Shown: one piece after another, positions 50,607 to 62,839 of the stretch
Position numbering within the stretch: position 1 is the stretch's first letter
Layout: each line of letters starts with the position of its first letter
DNA from: Alligator mississippiensis
Lineage: Eukaryota; Chordata; Crocodylia; Alligatoridae
Reading direction: 5' to 3'
NCBI RefSeq assembly: GCF_030867095.1
Contig: NC_081825.1
Span: 43,576,501 to 43,640,500, forward strand
Length of the DNA: 64,000 nt
Notes under the pieces: generated by a model
What the model saw: the letters and a program-made list of their open reading frames with translations, nothing else
Told to the model about the DNA's origin: nothing
Databases searched by the model: none
Position numbers and translations under genes: made by a program

Positions 50607-50959
50607 AGTAACACTAAAAATTTAGACATCTTGTCTCAGGCAGATAATCCAAGTTGACAGGATTAGATTCCTAGGAACCTGATAGAATCAGTGAAGAGAG
50701 TCAGCCAGCTCCCAAAGGGCAATCAGGAGCACCCAAGTCCTAAGTAGATTCCTAGGTCTAGCCAACAAGAAATTCTAGGCAGAGGGATATAGCTTCACTC
50801 TTGCTCCTCTTTGTAGCTTAGATGCCCAAATTAGGACCGTGAAGGAGTTATTTCCAGCATTTTTGTATCCAGAGCATGGAAAAAGGACCACCTGACCAGG
50901 AGCACTGACTCCAGTACAAAATACAATTGCTAACCACAACTTTTATTCTTGAACCCAGC

Positions 50960-51060
50960 TGCTGCTGGTGGTGGTGGTGGTAGCAACAGCCGCAGCTGCA
51001 GGTGGAGGCGCAGGCGCAGGCGCAACTAACTGCAGGAGCAACTAACTGCAGGAGCAGCAG
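50960..51060. repeat. Trinucleotide-rich low-complexity patch
   Basis: GCTGCTGCTGGTGGTGGTGG is followed by imperfect repeats of gcaggcgcaggcgca and an exact duplication of 'actaactgcaggagca'. GC-rich against AT-rich flanks. No coding claim. Confidence 0.7.
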
Positions 51061-51297
51061 TAGCCATAGTCCACTTTTGCATGATAGCTTAATGACAGAC
51101 ACTTCCCCAGCAACTAGAACATATGGATTTTAGGCTTGCCTCAGCTTGTGGAGATTCAAGCCTATATCTGTCAGTCCCCACAAGAGTAATAGTCTATGTA
51201 TAAAATAGACTTACTAGGAATACTCCTCATTCTCATGTTGAAGCTGATCCACTGGGCAGCCAAGTTTTTAAGACTTATAACATTAGATAGTAAACAA

Positions 51298-51445
51298 GGG
51301 ATGCACCTACATGACCTAAACAAGGGCTGCTTACTGCACAGTAGCTTGTTACTACTGTACATTAGCGTTGCTGGTCATGAACTGTGAGATGACGCTACTG
51401 TGCAGTAGTAACAAACTACAGCACAATAGTAATGACCTACATCCC
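51298..51445. mobile_element. Small inverted-repeat transposon (GGGYRCATCTACA family), copy 4, 148 bp
   Basis: The left end GGGATGCACCTACATGACC and right end AATGACCTACATCCC are inverted. The interior folds back on itself: 'gttactactgtacattagcg' is nearly the complement of 'cgctactgtgcagtagtaac'. It is the shortest member and looks like almost pure hairpin. Confidence 0.65.
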
Positions 51446-54400
51446 TGCTGCTATGAGGAAAGAAAGAAGAAAAAGACCCTTCCACCAGATTTGTTTGGTC
51501 ACTGTAATAACTCCAGTGTCTGTCTGCTGCTGCTCATTCCTTTTCAAACATGGAATGGCAGCAGTAGCATAGTATGACCCCTGCTATGCGTTAGCGGGGT
51601 TATTCACAGAAGAAAAGCAACTGTCTGGAGATTGAGAAGAACAATCTTGTGGTTACACAAGTATGGATTATACATATGCAAACACTAGCCTATATGATTA
51701 CCTCTAAAGCTTTAGTGGGATACCTCCGCCTAAACTGAAGCAGATACATGTGTTTTTGTAGGAAAGAGGTCCTAATTTACCTTTATATTTGTAAAGTAAT
51801 TTTCAAAATATCTAGAAACCTGAAGTTTTTTTTTTAGTGAGATTTCAACATTTGCAGAAATTGAGTGCTTAGCCTTCCATACTCAATAGAAAATCTTTCC
51901 AATGAGTGGGTGGGTAGATATTTCAAGCCCTGTATATACAATTTACAGAACAGCTTTATTGGTATAAATAAATCACAAATAAATATAGAATATTGTATTT
52001 CTGAACCTTCTTTGTTATTTTCTTGGGGTTAATGTAATCAGTAATGTTATGATGCTTTTACTTTTTTTTATAATTTATTATCTGCTAAAATAACATAGCT
52101 ATGATTTATTCAAGGAAACATGAAAATATTTGCCTTCTTTCTTCAGGGTAAAATGCTTACAATAGCTCCTCATTTTCTGAATAATGGTCATTTTCAAGTT
52201 ATTTACTTTTTTTGCCTTGCTGTATGTGCTCATAATGTGACTGCTTATATTGATTATTTTTATTTTTATTCCAGCTGATTATACAAACCCCCCTGCTTTT
52301 ATTATAAAGGAATATTTGCAAATCAATGGAAGCTGTTAAATTAAAATGGCTTTCCCCTAGAGGACATTCAAAGACCAACAAAAATATTACTTTGGAGGAA
52401 AAAGAAATCTTAGTCTTGCCTTATTGCTATCATTTACTGATCTCTGGTGTTCTGTTACAAGGGTCATAGTAAAAGCCAGCTTACTCCGGAAATAAAAAGT
52501 CAGATTGGAAGTTGATGTCACAGAAAAAAAGGGGTAAAATAAAGCCTTGTGCCTCCTAATCATTAAAAGCTTGATTTTTCAGGAGAGCTGAAAACTGTCA
52601 ACTTCCACCAAAATCACCTCTGAAGATGAAGTACAGAGGGTGAATCTTAGTTGATGTTTTTTTCCTAAGTGGTCTACAGAAAGGAACCATGGATAAAGTC
52701 ATCTCTCTCTCCATGGACATAGTAGCATTTACAACTTATGTGCATGTCCTGTATAGAGAGTTTGGCCAGGGGATCTATAATAATATAATTTTGCCCAAAA
52801 ATATTTCACAAGATTTCAGGGGATAGTTTGGTACAGGGAAGAAACAAATAAGGATGCAGTCCTAGAATTAATCTGCAGCATGGGGTTTCACTCTAATCCT
52901 AGAATGCCAAAATCATTCTTTTTTGTTTGTAGAAGAATGAGCTCAGTATGCTGGAGCTGCTTCTCAGTATGCCAGAGCTGTTTCTTAGGGAGGAAAAGGA
53001 GGAAAGTGCCAGTTCCTGGCTAGAGCCCAGCTGCCTGTTAGAGTTCCAGAGCATGTCCCTCTTCATCTGTCTTCACACTTGTTCGCTCATATCTCAGCAG
53101 TAAAAACTTGGGATATTAGGATTGAAATATGCTTCAGAATTCCTTTCGTATTTCCTTTGCTTTGCTTCGCTTTGCTTTCCCTATCATTCCTTACTTACAC
53201 AGCAGAAGCACTTCTTCTATAGACAGTTGCATTTATCATAGAAAATAGCAGAAGCTGCTCCAAATTGCCATCCAAATATATGGATATTTTCTCCATAAAA
53301 TAAAAGCATGATATGAAAATAAGACATATTCTTTGGCCTAAATTCAGAGAGCAGAATGTGTCCTGACAAGCTAAATGCCTGAAATAAGTTGTAACCGGCC
53401 TCCATTCTCACACTGGTGGTGCTTGTGAAGGAGGATCTGGATATAGCAACTGCTTTGCTACTACCTCAGCTTTTCCTCTAGTCAGATCATTTGCCCAGTG
53501 CAATTCAGGATCCCTACCAGAGATTAACTCCGTACTTTATACACACCACTCATATATTTTCCATGCATTCGGGTCTATGACTTGGAAGAAAGGGGGATGG
53601 ATTTGTTCATGTTTAAATAGACACCATAGGTCCTATAGTCTGTACTTTGCTGGAATTGAAGTAGTCACAGCTATGTCAGCATTCTGACAAAATTCCTGAA
53701 TTTAACACTTAAAATTGAACATGTTTGAATCAGCAAATGTGTATCTGAGATCAGTTCTGAAAAAAGTGAAGAGGGATATAGTTCCATTCATTTTTTGGCT
53801 AGAATATAAATGTAAGTACCTATGAAGGCAGACTGTGAAAATGGAGAGAATATTAACCTATGGGCAGAGGGGTAAGTGATGTGAACATTTTTCAGACCTT
53901 AGTTTAAAAGGCCTCACATTAAATTTGTTCAGGTTGTCACTTTTTTGGATTTCCTACACTTGTGGAATGAAATTCAGAAGTGACTAAGTAAATCTAAACC
54001 TAAGGGAGGATTAAACTGGTATAGCACTGAGCTTTGTCTTCTGCCAAATATACAGTATATGACTTTACTCCACCTTTCTTAGACTCAGAATCATAACCAC
54101 ATAAATTCCTTCACCCCTTGCTTATGAGTTTAGCACACTGAGCCTAAGGGGATGCAAGCTGGTATAACACAGAAAATTGAGCATATTCTAGAAAACAATA
54201 GGGTATAAAGAATTATAAATGGAGGCAGGCACAACACATAAACTATCTGCTGCCTTCTCTGTATATAAGTCCCCTTTCAGTTAGATTCCCATATAACTAA
54301 CAAAACTCTGTTAACAACTCTGTAATTTATAATGCATATCCCCTTGAAGGTGACTGCTAATGTTTGTTTTTATTTATAACCTGTATTCTAATTTTGCCCT

Positions 54401-55056
54401 GCTCTGTTTTCAGATTCATTCTACTTTACAACCAGAAATTGTTACTTTTTAAGTTGTCAAAATTTGAATATGTTTTATGGCATATTAGGCCATTGGAGTT
54501 CAGAACAGTTTACCCTAAATAACTGAGAAATACCCTAACAGTTTGACCTGGATTAACAGGCCTTATTGAAGAATTCAGAAAATCCCTTGTTTTTTTTTAA
54601 AGAACTAGAAACTTCAGGCCATTTAATTAGTTCCCCTTTGTTCATAGTTTTCAGGAAAGCTTTTCTGACAGCTTTGGGTTAAACCATTAATGAAAAGGGT
54701 ATGTTAATTAAGCAACTTGTATATTTCTAATTGGCAAAATCTATCCTGACTCTCCTGAGACTTAGGACTGAGCAGAGCGACGTCTGCTAAGAGACACCAG
54801 TGGTTTGGAAAGAGACGTCATAGAAAATATTAGTGTGTCTTGGGGGAAAAAACAGTAATGAAAATCTTGTGTACTGAATGTTTCACAAGGGGTAAACGAC
54901 GTGGATATCCATAGTCTCTGGAGCCTTCTTTTTTTTTTTTTTTACACAATGTAAAAGTGATATCAGAGTGATAGTTAAGGTCCACCATTAGAAAAGTTTG
55001 ACATAAATCATAAGAAATTGACTGCAGTACTTGAAATTTTTAATTTATATTTCATT
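51446..55056. other. Repeat-poor intronic DNA
   Basis: AT-rich, with a short TTTGC-type simple repeat (about 53151-53180). No transposon ends or gene-like frames seen. Confidence 0.4.
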
Positions 55057-55312
55057 GGGCGCATCTACACAAGACACTAACTGCACAGGAGCCTAATAAC
55101 AATGTGCAATAGTGTGCTAGGCAGAAACCATGCTAATATGCTATTGCACAATAGTATTAGGCTACTGTGCGGTAAGCGTCACTAAAAACCAGTGTGCTGG
55201 TGCTGCTGTGCAGTAGCACGAATTACTGTGCATTGATTTAGTACTTGGTTAACCAAGCACTAAACTTCATGTACAGTAACTACAACTTATTAATGAATGT
55301 GTAGACATGCCC
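55057..55312. mobile_element. Small inverted-repeat transposon (GGGYRCATCTACA family), copy 5, 256 bp
   Basis: The left end GGGCGCATCTACACAAGAC and right end GTGTAGACATGCCC are inverted. Internal hairpin phrases include 'gcacaatagtattaggctac' and 'gtgctggtgctgctgtgcag'. Flanks are att and agt. Confidence 0.7.
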
Positions 55313-56195
55313 AGTATATAGAAGTAGTACTCAGGTACCTTCCTCTTTCCCGTATTTGTCATTGGTTACATTGATTGAAAAGAAAAGAGACCCGGACAAT
55401 GAAAAAGCTTTTTAGAGGTAGTGCATTAATTCACAGAAGAAAATGACAACATTACATTTTTGGTGCCAGTTTCTTCATTGGCAACTTTCCTGATGTAATT
55501 AATGGAAATCCTGCTGATAAGTCACTCAATTTAGGTAGCGGAACATGAGAGTGAAACTGAAGTGTTATTATGATGTTGCAAAAAGAACTAGCATCCAAAA
55601 TGCAGTCATGTTGAATTTCCGTGAAACTCAGTTAACATGATTTTTACTGTAGTGCAAGTATAGTAAAAGGAAAAAAAAATGTTAAAGGAGTTTAGATATG
55701 TCAATATTTGGTTGTAAAATATATAAAACCATATGGAATTGTTATATTTTTTCATATTATGATCTTAAAACCAAAGTTATATGTTAAATTTGCTTGTCTA
55801 TTTTTTTTATTTTTGGTTATCACAGCCTTGGTGTCTCTTATATAATATTTAAAATTATCCAAAAAGTCAGCTTTCTACTGTATTATTTTGCTGTTTATTA
55901 GAAGATTCCACAACAAATACAAAGAGGAAATACCTAGTAATCCAGTTTGGTGTTTTGGGGTATCAATTTTGTCGAGTGTGTACTATTCAGTAGCCACTCT
56001 CATGAGTAACGCAATGTATTTTCAAATAATAGAGAAGTCTATTTTATCAAAAAAATATTCTTTAAGAATTGTTCATACTAACTAGGTGTCAGCATTTAGC
56101 TGATGCATACTTAGTACTCTTTCAGGGGCAGTATCATTTTTTGTTTCTTTGTTTGTCTCATTTTTCTTGTTTTGTTTCACAATATGGCACACAGG
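55313..56195. other. Intronic DNA, nothing recognised
   Basis: AT-rich spacer between two inverted-repeat elements. No frames or repeats worth naming. Confidence 0.4.
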
Positions 56196-56661
56196 GGGTG
56201 CATCTACATGTGAAATTAAGTTGATGTAATAAACCCCTGAGCAGTTTGAGCTTGAATAAACTGCTCCTGGGCACAGCATCTACACATGCACCTGGTACAG
56301 CAGCAATTTGAGCTGGGGTGGAGAAGGACTGGGCTGGCAGGGGACACGAGGCAGAGGGAGTCAGCCCCAGGCTCCAGGTTGGGGCATCAGATGGCAGAGG
56401 AGCTGGCTGGGCCATGAGGATGCTGACGCTGTGGAGCTACGTAACAGGCAGTAGTCTGGCCCCTACCCTGTCACCATCTACAGGTATGTTTCAGCATAGT
56501 AAATTACCCTGCTGTAAGATAGTACTGTACCCAACAGTACTATCTTATGGTGGAGTTAATTAGTTTACTGTACCCTAATACTGGTGCATGTGTAGAAAGT
56601 GATGCTTTACTTTGGAGCTAATTAATCTACTCTGCAGTAAGGTGCATGTGTAGATCCATCC
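56196..56661. mobile_element. Inverted-repeat transposon (GGGYRCATCTACA family), long type, copy 6, 466 bp
   Basis: The left end GGGTGCATCTACATGTG and right end GCATGTGTAGATCCATCC are inverted. It carries a perfect 14-bp hairpin TAAGATAGTACTGT / ACAGTACTATCTTA (56515-56528, 56534-56547) around a 5-base loop. The GC-rich middle resembles the copy at 36459-36949 in layout. No coding capacity. Confidence 0.7.
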
Positions 56662-56831
56662 GGGGTTACTTAAACCAAACTGACTGTCCTTTATGCATTT
56701 TTAATCTAGGCAGCAATATCACTGACGATCTAATGAATCAAGTTTGTCATTGGTAGCTGGCTCTGTAGCAACAGAACACAAAATATTGTGCATCTACATC
56801 ATCTGAAATTATGACATAGTATGAGATAAAC

Positions 56832-57548
56832 CAGTGGTACTCAAGCTTTCTGCCCAGAGGGCCAGATTGGCAGCGCCTGGTCTGTCTGCAGGCCAGATCC
56901 AGGTGGTTGGTGTTCCCAATCCTGTGCCCAGGCAGGCACAGTAGGCACCATCTGACTGTGGAGGAGGGTGGGGGGTAGGCTGGCCCCATTGCAGCTCCAC
57001 AGGGGAAGGGAGCTTGCCCTGGTCCATGGAGAGGGAAGGGGAAGTGACCATCTTTGTAGTGGGGAGAAAGGGAAAAGGGGGACATCAAGTCTAAACCTGG
57101 CCCTGCAGGGAGGGTAGGGGGCATGTTCCAGCCTTGAGGGGTGGGAGGGAGCATGGCCAAGCCCCAACCTGGCCTAATGGGGGGAAGGGGATGTGGCCTA
57201 ACCCCAGTGGAAGGGAAGGGGGTGTAGTCAAGCCCTGTTGGGCAAAGGGGTGTAGCCAAGATCCAACTCAGCTCTGCAAGGAGGGAAGGGGGCATGGCCT
57301 AGCCCTGATCCAGGAGCTGGGAGGGGAATGTGGCCTGACCCTGCAAGGGAAGGGGTTGCAGCCTGACCTGGCTCCAGCTGGCTGTGTGGGGCTCATAGTT
57401 TGGAAATTTGGCAGGGGGGAGTAAAGCCATATTAATGGCCACCGTTCCCCCGCTGCCAAATTTCCTGACCTGTGAGGAGACCTGAAGGCCAGATGTGATG
57501 GCTCTATGGGTTGCATTTGGCCCATGGGGCAGAGGTTGAGCACACCTG
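56832..57548. mobile_element. hAT-type DNA transposon, 717 bp, exact 8-bp target duplication
   Basis: It is flanked by identical AGATAAAC (56824-56831 and 57549-57556). The left end CAGTGGTACTCAAGC and right end GAGCACACCTG are loosely inverted. The interior phrases 'gggccagattgg', 'gtctgcaggccag' and 'gcatttggcccatgg' are typical of an amniote hAT family. The middle (about 57110-57420) is a degenerate GGGAAGGGG-rich tandem array, which explains the chance frames on both strands. Confidence 0.85.
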
Positions 57549-57556
57549 AGATAAAC

Positions 57557-58384
57557 TGTTGACATTTTGAAGTAAGATGGCAAATTCTTCAAGTTAGTGA
57601 AAAAATAGTATATGCTTGAAGACTTCAAATATACTCCTTTGAAGACTGATAGCTGAATTTACAGGAAAATAATAATTACAAGGTTAGAGAATTAGTGGGT
57701 TGAGAAAAACAAAAATTAAGATAAGCGTTCCAGATATCCCTGGAATACTAAAATAGTCAAAGTTCTTACCAATTTCAGGAGAAACATCATTATATCCTGA
57801 GAATACTCATAATGTACATTTGTCCTCTTAGGTCCAGATTTCTACCAGCTTTGGTGAAATAAATTAAAAAAAATATGGAGCTTAATGAAGCGGGTACATG
57901 ATTAGAGAAAGTGCGCATAGCTTGCAAATTGACATTTGTGGCAGTCTGAGAAAGCCTGAAAGAGAAGTAATATTTAGTTATGTCCTTTTTTACTGTGACT
58001 TTCAGAACTTTTTTGGTGATCTATAAAGTAATTGAGCCGCCTTGAACAAAGACAATTTTGTATTGCCTCATCATTGATGCTCATTTATTGTTCTAGTTCT
58101 TCTGGACTACAGTTTAGGTTCAATGTTTACAAGTTCATTACATGATATAATTCCTTTCAAAATAATGAAGAAGCCTGAACAGAAATCCCTAAGGTCTTTC
58201 TTTGGAAGATGCTGTAATAATGATCCCTTAAGATAAAATTTAGTGTACTGAACTGCTTGATTTCTGACCAGGTCTTGAAATGTGAGGAAGACAAGGAAAT
58301 CTAAAGGCAATTTTAAACTCTAAAGTCACCCTTCTATTGTGATTTTATAATTCTTCTGTCAGCTGTAAGAGCAGAAGGCAGGAT
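57557..58384. other. Intronic DNA, nothing recognised
   Basis: AT-rich spacer, no elements or gene-like frames. Confidence 0.4.
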
Positions 58385-60300
58385 AGATATGCACCTTTGC
58401 ACACTAAGATATATATAGATAGAGAGAGTGCACAAGCTTTCATGAACCCAAGCCACTTCACTGGGTGCTGTGAAAGGATGTGTAGAAAGCAGATTATAAA
58501 GAGAGAGAAATTATAATGCAAAAGACAAGGGATGAAGAGACAGAGTGGGAGACTGTGTGGAGACTGGGAATGTGGGAGTGGGGAAATGCTAGGAAGAAAC
58601 AAACAAGCAATTAACCCTTAGGAACAAAGGTGTCACAAAAACTAATTCAGGTAATGCGGCAATAATCCATGGTCCCAGTTTAAACCATACTTAACAGTTC
58701 AGTTTGTGGATAATTTCTTGTTCCAAAATTTCCTGTTCAAACTGTTTGTTTGTTTTGTTTTGTTTTGTTTTGTTTTGCCTGAAAACAGCAATCCTGAGGT
58801 CAGCAATGGAGTTAACAAGGGAGGTTGAAATGTTCTTCCACAGACTTTTTTGTCTTTCTGAAGTTGATGTCAGATCAGTGCTCATTCATTTTTACACACA
58901 GAGATCACTCTGCCCATCCAGTATAGACAACAGAGGGATGTTGTAAAGCAGATGATGGCATATATGAGGTTAGTGAATCACTTTCTAATAAGTGCAGGTG
59001 AATCAGCTGTGAATGTTGTGCTCCTTGTTGTTAGGTCTAGTGATGATGTGGTCTGTATTGATCTGGGGACACAGCAAGCACTTGGGTCCATTGCAAGGCC
59101 TGGTGCCTTGGTGAGTATATTGGTTTCTTAGTTTGTTGAGATGCCATTTGAGACTGGGGGGCTGTCTGAAAGGCAGGACTGGTTTGCCTCCAAACCTTGA
59201 GAATGTCATCCTTTTCCAGGAGGGGCTGGAGGTCATTAATAATGTGTCTTCAGTGTTCAAGCTGGGGGCTCGAGGTGAAAACCAGAGAGATTCTGTTGTC
59301 TTTGTCCTGGGATTGGTATTGTAGCAGGTCAGAGTGAGGTATGATAGCTTTGTTGATTTGAGTAGCTACAGTTTTGATAATGTATTAATTGTAGAAATCC
59401 CTGCTCTAGATCCTTAAGGTGTTTATCTTGGTTGGTGGGGTCAGAGCAGCTGCAGTTGTAATGTAGAGCTGAGCTGTATCCCATATATCTAGCATTGCGC
59501 TTTGGATGAAGTTGATGGCGTAAAGATATTTGTGACTATCATTAAGTTTCTGATACAATGTGGTAGAAATGTGGCCCCTCCAAACCTTCATTGTAGTATC
59601 TAGGAAATGAATTTGATGCATGGAATATTCCAGAGTTCATCTGATGGAGCAATTTGTTAACCTTGATGAAATTTACCTAGAGTTTCCTTCCCATGTGTCC
59701 ATATTATGAAGATGTCATTGATGTACCTGAGGGAGATGAGAGGGCATCTGTGGAAGAAACAAACTTCGAGACCTGTCATAAATATCCTGGCATATGGGGG
59801 GCCATACATGTGCAAAAGACAGTGTCATTCATTTGTAGGCATAGGGAGTTCTCAGACCTGAATTAGTTGTATGTGAGAACGAAGTAGGAGAGCTTAATGG
59901 AAACAGAAGCAGATATCTTGCCAGGGACTATGTTCTTTATGGTTTGTAATCTGTCCTAATGAGGTACAGAGGACAGATTACAAGGCTGTTGGTGTATGAG
60001 ATGTGACATCCATGGCAGCTAATGTGGCATTTGCTGGAAGGTTGTTAATGGAGCCCGGTTTCTTAAAGAAATCTGTGGTGTCTTCCAAATAGCTGGCAAC
60101 TCCAGTGGCACATGGGAATAAGATAGATAAAACATAGCCAGAAACTCCCTACATGATAATGCCAATGCCGGAGACAATGGGGTATCCTGGATTGCCAGGT
60201 TTCTTGCTGTTGGGTTGTAAGCAAAAGTTGCGTGGCCTAGGTTTCTGGGAGGTGGAAGCAGTAATCCTCTTTTGTGTTCCCAGAGGTAGCTTCATTAAGA
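58385..60300 (-). mobile_element. Penelope-like retroelement, decayed, about 1.9 kb
   Basis: Read on the minus strand, the order is that of Penelope-like elements. A reverse-transcriptase segment near 60210-60170 gives KPGNPGYPIVSGIG, and near 60070-60020 SINNLPANATLAAMDVTS. The palm region around 59735-59695 reads LRYINDIFIIWTHG. HQIHFLDTTMKVWRGHISTT follows near 59620, then a linker with RPCNGPKCLLCPQI (about 59105-59065), then a GIY-YIG endonuclease-like stretch (about 58990-58790). The tail ends in a 'gaagtgg...catgaaagctt' block at about 58470-58430. A TTTTG simple repeat lies at 58743-58777. It is interrupted several times and cannot be active. The start is truncated or unrecognisable. 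Confidence 0.75.
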
Positions 60301-60608
60301 GTTTATTTAGTTGTAAGAGCAGCCAGAGGATTAAAAAAGTTAGGCTTTCTTACTTATACAATGGGAATCATGCAATGACCAAGATTTGTTCCTAGCTAGA
60401 GACCCATAAAACTAAGGTGACTTACATGACCTTTTGTCTAGTATTGGGGAGATATTTTAAAGAATTCATAGGCTAAAATGGATTAATAGACTGGTCATTT
60501 GGTTTGATCGGCTAATTCCTAAGGTTGTGTCAGGAAAGTCAATGAGCAGCCTTATGAATTCTTTGGATTGTATTGAAGCAAAATTTTGTAGAGGTCTAAG
60601 GACTCTTT

Positions 60609-60887
60609 GGGTGCGTCTACATGTGACGCTGCATCACTGTAACAATGTGCTGTGATGATGTAGCATCCATGGGTGTCTACACATGACCAGTGGCTTCTTC
60701 ATCATAGCAATGTATCATGTGCCATTATGGCAAAGTAGCTGCTAAAAATAACCATGCCCCGCAAGTATGGTGCAGTACGGGCTGCTACTGCCCTGTGATT
60801 TAGTATTTCCAGAAGGAAGTACAGAAGAAATTACTAAATCATGCCACAGTAACAATGTCGCCATAGCGACATGTGTAGATGTGCCCC
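60609..60887. mobile_element. Small inverted-repeat transposon (GGGYRCATCTACA family), copy 7, about 278 bp
   Basis: The left end GGGTGCGTCTACATGTGACG and right end CGACATGTGTAGATGTGCCC are inverted over about 20 bases. An internal 'gggtgtctacacatgacc' near 60671 looks like a third terminus, suggesting an internal duplication or nested copy. Confidence 0.7.
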
Positions 60888-62573
60888 TTCTAAACTTTCT
60901 TTTAGGATTTCTAAATAGCATAATGATTTCATAAGTTAAATGAAATACTGCTAGATGAAGTTACCTATGGAAGTTCTATCTGTGCTCAGGGTCTGGGGCA
61001 ATATATTAAATTTTGTTAGAATACATGTATATTCTATATACGCGCAGTTTAATTTACTATGTATATAGTTTAATTTAATTTTCTGTTTTATCTATTCTTT
61101 GTGGAGGAAGAACTGGGATTTTTCAGGTGATATGTAATAGCTTACTGGGTTTGGGGAAGGAGCTATCAAAAAAAGATACTTTGAAAATTCTGGACACTGG
61201 GTAGTTTGGAGGCCAGGGACATGCAGTTGTGTGGATTGTTCAATGGCTACTTATGACCGTGGTCTGGATATTTTGGTGATTGGTGTTTTATACTTACCTA
61301 AAGTATATAGAACTGAAAAATGATATGAATGCAGAGATGCCCTTCATGCTGTCCTATAAAAAAGTGTCTGAAAAATTTTAACCTTCTTTATTTTGATCTC
61401 AGTGTTTGCAACTGAATGCAACTTGAATGAAATCTTTATTTGTCTTAGTCTATTTCCTGCTTAGTAAGGAACTTGAAATTGATTTTAACTTGACACTGAA
61501 GTAATATAAAATCTTTGTTTAATAAATGTATACAGAGGCTTTGTGGGCCATCAAGGTACCATGACTTTCCAGTGTATTGATTTTGTGGTGTTAAAGGGTC
61601 ACCTATTTGGCGTTAACGGGCTATCTGAGAATCAGGATTTGAGTTGTACACCATAAAACTTTCCTATAATATGACAGACCTTCTATATTGCTGCAAGTAA
61701 TTTTAATCTTGTTTATTTTTGTGTTTGAACTTGGAAGATTAAGCCAGTTTTTATGTAATCATAAACAGAAAAAAATGCAAAATGGTTAGAAAAATAAGAA
61801 AACGTAGAAGCAGATCTTCATCTTAGAAACATAACCAATATTAAAACAAACAAACAAACAAACAAAAAACATAAAAATTATTTTTGGACAAATACTTACA
61901 ATTTTTAAGTTGTTTCTCAGAATATGAGAAAATCTTTTCTATCTTTGATTTTATATTATAAGCCAGTATAAGATACATTTATTTATGCAAAAATATGGCG
62001 AGAGTCATGAGAGGAGCTCCTTTTTGATATCGTGGTTGAGTACAACATGTAGGATTTGCTTACATTTTGCTTAATATTCTCACCTTTTCACTCATGCCAT
62101 ACATTGTGGTATTTGCCATAAATCACAAAACATGGCTAGGGGTACCAATGTAATGTTTTAGCACGTTTGTGTTACCCTATAGGTCATTAAATGTTGACAG
62201 ATAAATCTGACAACAACCACAGATGAGTATTACAGAGGAGTAATAATGACCAGCTTTCATTGTACTCTTCTTTAGTTGAAGTGTTCTTTTTCAATTTAAA
62301 CACCTTCTAGTGGTTGCATTGAAAATAATATTTTGATTATAGGATTATTGTGCGGAAAAAATCATGGAGCCAAGTCTAACTGTATCTTTGGAAACTAATG
62401 ATAGGTGTACCAGATTTATGGACTTAAACCAATCTGTCACAGTCAGCTTTTAATTTATTTTTGCACGTTCTTGCTATTTTGTTTGAATAAGAGTCTTTCT
62501 GCAGAGGAATATAGAAAGCATTTCATAATATATGTTTGCTCTGTTTTCTAACAACATAAGTATTTTGCTTAAG
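60888..62573. other. Intronic DNA with one simple repeat
   Basis: AT-rich, with a (CAAA)n run at 61843-61870 and a palindromic TATATA patch near 61020-61070. No transposon ends or gene-like frames. Confidence 0.4.
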
Positions 62574-62749
62574 CAGATTTGCTAGGAAGTGACAGCTCTG
62601 AAAAATTGGACACAGTGGCTGCTGGAAGCATTTCAGTTCCAGGCAATCTGAGTAGTGCAGAGGGGGGAAATGAAATATCACCGTATTTTGAAGATGACAG
62701 TTTTGTCAAAGATTCCTTTTCACTCTTCAGCTTAAAACAAATTGAGTAA
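62574..62749 (+). other. Possible terminal exon or fossil gene end (57-codon open frame)
   Basis: After a branch-point-like TTCTAAC (about 62546-62552) and TTTTGCTTAAG the frame is open for 57 codons from 62576 to TAA at 62747-62749. It gives a protein-like sequence including SSAEGGNEISPYFEDDSFVK. A poly(A) signal AATAAA follows at 62834-62839. Joined directly to PCDH7 exon 1 (phase 0) the frame would be wrong, so it is not a simple alternative end of that gene. I do not recognise the peptide, and a chance frame is quite possible because the opposite strand is open here too. Confidence 0.2.
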
Positions 62750-62839
62750 ATCAAGTATATCTATTTATAATGTGTGTATGCTCTTTGAAGAAAGTACCAC
62801 TTTTTTTTTTTGCTTAAACCTCCAGTAAGAAATAATAAA

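Noticed and set aside
56747-57628. Several frames of 80-180 codons
   Set aside because: They fall in the hAT element at 56832-57548 and its G-rich array; Pro/Gly-rich chance translations.
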